Part shown: in pieces, positions 59,170 to 64,000 of the stretch
Layout of the letters: every line of letters starts with the position of its first letter
How positions within the stretch are numbered: the stretch's first letter is position 1
DNA from: Wyeomyia smithii
Taxonomy: Eukaryota > Arthropoda > Insecta > Diptera > Culicidae
DNA: 64,000 bases
Reading direction: 5' to 3'
NCBI RefSeq assembly: GCF_029784165.1
Contig: NC_073695.1
Location: 232,750,380-232,814,379 of the forward strand
Notes under the pieces: model-generated
Seen by the model: the letters and a program-made list of their open reading frames with translations, nothing else
Told to the model about the DNA's origin: nothing
Database searches by the model: none
Made by a program: the position numbers and the translations under genes

Positions 59170-59639
59170 GTAAGAGTTTCTAATCGATACAATTTTTAAA
59201 ATGAAAAACAGCTATTCAGTATCATGCAGAACTTATTTGATTTGCTTACATAAAGGGTCTTAAATTTTTATCTGTTTAAACCAAAGAAAAAAAAATTAAT
59301 TGAAGTCGATATTTTTCCTGAGACATCATTTTGGTTCAACAATTTACAACTTAGAAATCGTAAATTTAGAACTACTTCTACAATTTCATAGAAATTTCTT
59401 ATTATTTCTTTAAAATAATGCACTGTTCTGCATGTTAATTTGAAACCTTTTTTAAATTTTCCATGATTTATTCCAATAAAAAATAGGAAATTCAAAGAGA
59501 TTAATATTTGATTCGATTCGTTACTTTTTATAACACACATTCATGCATTCGTTTTTCCCTTCGTGCGTGTATTTTCCTGAAGCAATGATTTTTTCACAAT
59601 TTTGTCTTTGGCATCTTACCGATCGAATTAAAGTTAAGC

Positions 59640-60800
59640 ATTGACTAAAAGATTTCTCGTGTTCTCGGTAACCTAGAAAGTGGCGGTCTTTAGCTATTTT
59701 GTCCAACGGATCATGGGCGTTGCGCATGAAATTCGTCATATTTTGACCTAAATTTATCCCTCGCTGCAAACCTCGTAGAAAGTTTCGCTCTTCAGCAAAG
59801 TTGTTTAGAAGGTTCCGATTGTCCGTAGTATGGAATTCCGCCGATATGCAGCGCTAGTGCACACAATTCTTCATATTTTGACCTTAACTTTTGCCACGAT
59901 TTTTTAAGCCTTGATTAAAATTGATTATACTCAGTAACATAGAACTTTATATTTTATATATTAAGGCAATCTATAGGAGTTTCCCATATTCAATTTATTA
60001 CACGTCTGTTGACCCGTATCATCTGACCTTAACTTGTTATTCATATTTTGACCTCAACTTATTCCTTGATTTCAACCTCTTAGAAAACTGCGGTCTTCAG
60101 CAAAGTTGTTCAAGATGGTTTTGGATGGTGGACAGTTTAGTATGAATTTCGCCGCTATGTGAAACTAGTGCACACAATTCTTCGTATTGTGATCCTAACT
60201 TATCTCACATTTCAGATCTCCTGGAAGGCTGCTGTCTCTAGTAAAGTTGTTCAGAAGGTCAGCATGCACGCCATTTTTCGTATTTTGACCTTAACTTACT
60301 CCGTACTTTTCAGAAAGTTGTAGTCCCCGGCGGCATTTTAACTGAGTGGATATTACTGAAAGAATAATGACACCGCTATTCACATGGGTACAAAATCAAT
60401 AAGATACTTCGGAGCAAAGAAAAAATACTAAAATTGCATTATTCTTCTGTGGAATATTATGTCCTGGGTTTTTGAATATTGCAACCTGTTGATTAGTTGA
60501 ACTCTCGAGACAAATTTAGGTCACATCACTTAAAACTAACACTAGCGCCAACTGATGGTCATATTTCCAACCAATCTGTGAATCAAAAAAATTCATGAAA
60601 ATCTGAACAAGTTTGCTGAAGACCGCAACTTAGAAAGTGGTTGGATTCACGTTATAAATTATATTCAAAATACTCCAAACTACATGCACACTAGCGCCAC
60701 GTAATGGCTGAATTTCAAAACTGTGCACCAAATTAAAGCGCTTGACCTTCTGAACAACTTTGGTAAAGACCACAACTCTCTAGGTTGTCGGAATTGTGAG
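59640..60800. repeat. Imperfect repeated units with CTTCAGCAAAGTTGTT and ATTTTGACCT motifs
   Basis: Motifs recur in the same order several times: CTTAGAAA or CGTAGAAAG, CTTCAGCAAAGTTGTTNA, GCCGNTATG, CTAGTGCACACAATTCTTC and ATATTTTGACCTTAACTT. Examples are at 59770-59890 and 60045-60200, with parts at 59695-59750 and 60205-60310. Further variants (GCGCCACGTAATGG) lie at 60530-60800. The same vocabulary appears in the centre of the MITE at 24490-25302. It is probably an old dispersed family. Confidence 0.6.
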
Positions 60801-61589
60801 ATAGAGTCAACTAAATCTGCCAATTTTTGAGATGCTAAACTTTTCGGGATGCAACAATATTAAAACTGGGTGTTTCATCACTGAGTGAAGCGATTCCCCT
60901 TCACTATCACACTTTGGATTTATTGCTTGCACTGAAACGGTCTTAATGAGTTCTAACTTAACCAACTTCTACTCTTCATTTGGGAAGCACATTGCAAAAG
61001 CGCCTATTTTCTTGCACGGGGCAACACTTATATCCCAGCTGGAAGTTCACCGAATGCTTGCAGAACTTTGGTGGCTTCTCGGTGGGGCTCTAAAGTACCC
61101 GGTTGCATTACGTCTACTTTGGTTAATTTATACAGGTTGGCTAGCGATTACACGCTTTCTACTGCAATTGAGCCACGAGCGCCATCATAATTGGAGAAAG
61201 CGGAAAAGGTGCTAATCACCCGATCACGTGGAGCTACTCACATCACCGCTGTCGGGATGTCCTTTTTGTTGCATCACTTCTAACCTGCTTGAATCGACCA
61301 ATTTCTGAACATCCCACAAGGCAGCCTTTTCGGGCCGTTTTTCTGCGTCAAATTATTTAAATTTCACGGCTACTGTTACCAAATAAAAATCATTCTTTTC
61401 AGTTATAAAAAGAATTTCAGGGGTTAAAGTCTAAACATACCGGCTGGCTGTTTCCCTGTGCATATCGCCAAAACAAAATAATCGAAATTGTTTACATTTT
61501 CTCCAGTCCGAAAAAAATATCTAAATTTAGCACAATCACTTTCATTTCTCGGCTAGTATGTCGCACGCCCACACACGGTATTGCTAAAC

Positions 61590-63150
61590 TACTCTTTACA
61601 CTCGTTTTTCCTGAAACCCACCCCCTCGCGCCACCCCGCAGTGTTGCGCTTTACCTTCCGGTGGTGGTGTAAAACGAAGCAAACTTCCCCGCTGTTTCGC
61701 GAGGCGAAAAAAATCCCCGACCCAGTTGCAAAATTGCGTTGTTCATTGCGACGATGTAAACAAATCGAACGGGCCACTATATGGATCGAATCGCATGTAT
61801 GTTCCGCCACGCGCTGCTCTGCCCCTGTGTTTTGTGCGGTTTATTTGGCGGAATAGAAAAATTCGTCTGTGGGTGTGGCACTGCGCTGAAGCGAACCAGT
61901 TGCTCCGATTGTTGACCTAGAAAGTGGATTTTTAATTGAATTATCCGGAAAGCCCAGAGTGTGTCATTACTGTTTGCGACCGCATCGCGAAGCATGTAAA
62001 ACAACTTGCCCGAAGCGAGATCCCGACTAATAATTCATACCGGTGGAGAGCATCGTTTTTTTATTGTTGTTGTTATTGTCTTTTTTTAGCTGAAAGTAGT
62101 CATGCGTCATTCCCTCCGAAATGACTTCATTCGCCGCCGTCGTGCACAACAGTGGTCACACGAAAGTGGGTTTCTTAACGGGTAACACAGAAATTATCGT
62201 TGCAGCGAAACTGACTGACGTCGGAAGTGCGTAGGACTGCCACGGATGACGCCAGTCGCCCCATTTCTGGCACTCGAGGTAAAATATGTTATGGGTTGAG
62301 TTTACTTGCGAAGGGGGAATTGTAGCATCGTTGTCTAGAAAAAAATTCCCTATACTTCCCGCTTGCAGAGAGATGACATAGTTTGCGGGATTCGTTTCAC
62401 CCTGAAAACCCCCTCCCCCCAGAGGTATTTCTCTCTAAGCGGAAATGACGCAAGCAAACGGTCTTATCACTGTCAATGATAGCACCTCAATAAGTACCTA
62501 TGCAAAATAGAATGCACAATATGGCTGGGCGGGCCACTAGATCACAATCGGCGCTGACGGTTGGGTTTTATGAATGGCGGCTGTCACGAGCTGCTGCCGA
62601 CCGTCATAAATTTACTCATCCATTCATTCATTCATTTATTCACCCGAGTCGGAGGCCGCTTGCGGTGTACTACAATATCCAACGCCTATTCTGCGTGCAA
62701 TGCAAATAGTAGACCTGAAAAGGTCGGAACTCATCCGGTCACCCTGTTAGCGGTTGATGTACCAGGGTCTTTTCCATATGTGGCGATATTAGGCGACAAC
62801 AGCAACGACGACGACGACTACGACGGCGATAATGACGCGGGGGCGATGAATGCGTTCCGTCGCTCCGTTTGCTGTCAGAAGACAACAGGTTTGTTTTGGT
62901 TTGCTGCTCGTACGCACGCCCGCTCAAACCGGACGCCGCCACCGCTGCCGTCGTCATTACTCCGCCATCGTATCGCAAACAGAGCACAGTAGATATAGAC
63001 ATGTCCAACGAGAGCCGCATGCTATTTAAGGCTAGGTTGGACGGTTCCAATGGCACCACCTCTGGCCGTCTGGCTGGGCGGCTTATCTCCAAGGAACTAA
63101 AAACGATACATGTGCGAAGCCTACCCGTGTAGACTCCGCCAGGACCTGTG
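61590..63150. other. GC-rich island in the InR intron
   Basis: GC-rich blocks at 61600-62000 and 62480-63150 have overlapping frames on both strands (for example 62561-62992 plus and 62739-63092 minus) with no domain. ATTCATTCATTCATTTATT and ACGACGACGACTACGACGGC runs are simple repeats. A regulatory role is possible. Confidence 0.3.
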
Positions 63151-63944
63151 ATAAATCGAAATAAAACATCAGAGTCCTGTACGCATGGTCATTCGACCAT
63201 GCGGAACGCTTGATGAAACAAGATTGAATTTATTAAAATAACTCAACTTAATTCTACCCTACCAGAAGAGCCGGAGAGAAACAGTTCTCTTGTCCGATTC
63301 TTCGTCCTGTCCTCGTCTAATCCTCTCAATTTTAATTACTCAGTTATACTTTTGTGTCTTCCGTCTCGCTCAATTCACTCGCGGACTGGCGTCACTTACT
63401 CAATCGTAAATCGTTCGGTATTTATTATTATTATTGTTATTTTAGGTTCTTTGCCATGTGGCCGTCATCGTTTCGTTTCTCATGAAATAAGTAGAATTGC
63501 TAAGTGCATTGGAAAATGCTTATTAATCATACACGCGCGGCTATTATTTCAGAACCTGTCTGTGAGAACGGAATGTCGCGATTTATTTCAAATTCAAGAA
63601 ACATGCATGGACAAGAATATTCCTGTCCATGGGAATGTAATGCAAGACTTTATAAGAATCAAAAATGTTTTCCTAATTTCTTAGACGGCCTGTTCATCTC
63701 CTCCCACTCAAAGCGCCGTGAGTCATCCAGAAGAGATGACTTACGTCGGTCTGCTGCTGGCATATGTATAATACAAAATTTAAAAGGAATGATTACGCCA
63801 ACCTTCCTGGTTTGCCCTCATATCGTCGTTTGTGGAGTTCGTGAAAATGCTTGCAGGGTCTCGTCGTCGAATCGATGCACCGAGCCGGGTTGCGGGAGAA
63901 ATTGAACAGGAGGGGCGTGTCTGGCCTACAAGGTTCTCATCAGC

Positions 63945-64000
63945 TGGTGGTAGAATCGTCTTATTGCTCCTGGTGGTGGAATCGTCTTATCGCGCCTGGT
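63945..64000. repeat. 26-bp tandem repeat cut by the window edge
   Basis: CTGGTGGTAGAATCGTCTTA with TTGCTC is followed by CTGGTGGTGGAATCGTCTTA with TCGCGC and the start of a third unit. The array may continue beyond the window. Confidence 0.7.

Larger units (their letters stand above)
59170..64000 (+). other. InR: InR intron running to the window edge
   Basis: No further InR exon was recognised after the donor at 59170. Listed separately are a repeat-rich patch, a GC-rich island and an edge tandem repeat. Confidence 0.65.

Noticed and set aside
63352..63905. Overlapping plus-strand frames of 110 and 133 codons
   Set aside because: They are shifted frames without recognisable domain and do not resemble the expected next InR exon (cysteine-rich region).

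Overview
The window reads as insect nuclear DNA, most likely an aedine mosquito (Aedes-type). The reasons are four copies of a tRNA-headed SINE resembling Feilai, a DD37E Tc1/mariner-type transposon (a lineage first reported from mosquitoes), many TA-target MITEs, and a host gene with very long repeat-filled introns. The species is an inference; nothing in the window fixes it.

The only host gene I can support is the 5' part of an insulin receptor (InR) on the + strand. A first coding exon (31759-32389) holds a long N-terminal preface and a late hydrophobic signal segment. A 24.9-kb intron follows, then an exon for the L1 ligand-binding domain (57334-57623) and a further L1 exon (59041-59169). 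Splice phases join exactly (1, then 0, then 0). The gene runs off the right edge. Probable 5' UTR exons lie at about 30.0-30.53 kb and 31148-31758, and the second carries several upstream ATGs. GC-rich promoter-like islands occur at 2.2-3.2, 14.6-15.65, 16.5-17.6, 26.1-27.5, 30.0-32.4, 47.8-48.9 and 61.6-63.1 kb.

Everything else supported is repeat or mobile DNA. 1-5.9 kb: a pogo-like element with a helix-turn-helix remnant, a SINE, and a hAT-type MITE. 6.1-13.5 kb: an 11-bp minisatellite (GGATTTGGATT) split by an RTE-like non-LTR retrotransposon (8234-11627, 11-bp target duplication) and by a DD37E transposon (11883-13182, TA target). 20.7-25.4 kb: MITEs, a copia-like Gag relic, and a second, older RTE-like copy broken by at least three later insertions, one of them a perfect 65-bp-arm hairpin element. 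27.7-29.4 kb: a MITE and a 300-bp tandem duplication. 32.4-57.3 kb (the first coding intron): SINEs, jockey-like and I/LOA-like retrotransposon relics, an (AT)63 tract, several MITEs, a 1.6-kb element with GGGGT ends, and a three-deep nest just upstream of the L1 exon (55.3-57.07 kb).

No CRISPR array, rRNA, bacterial gene or intact autonomous transposon was seen. The best-preserved mobile gene is the DD37E transposase, which differs from an open frame by one apparent single-base frameshift.
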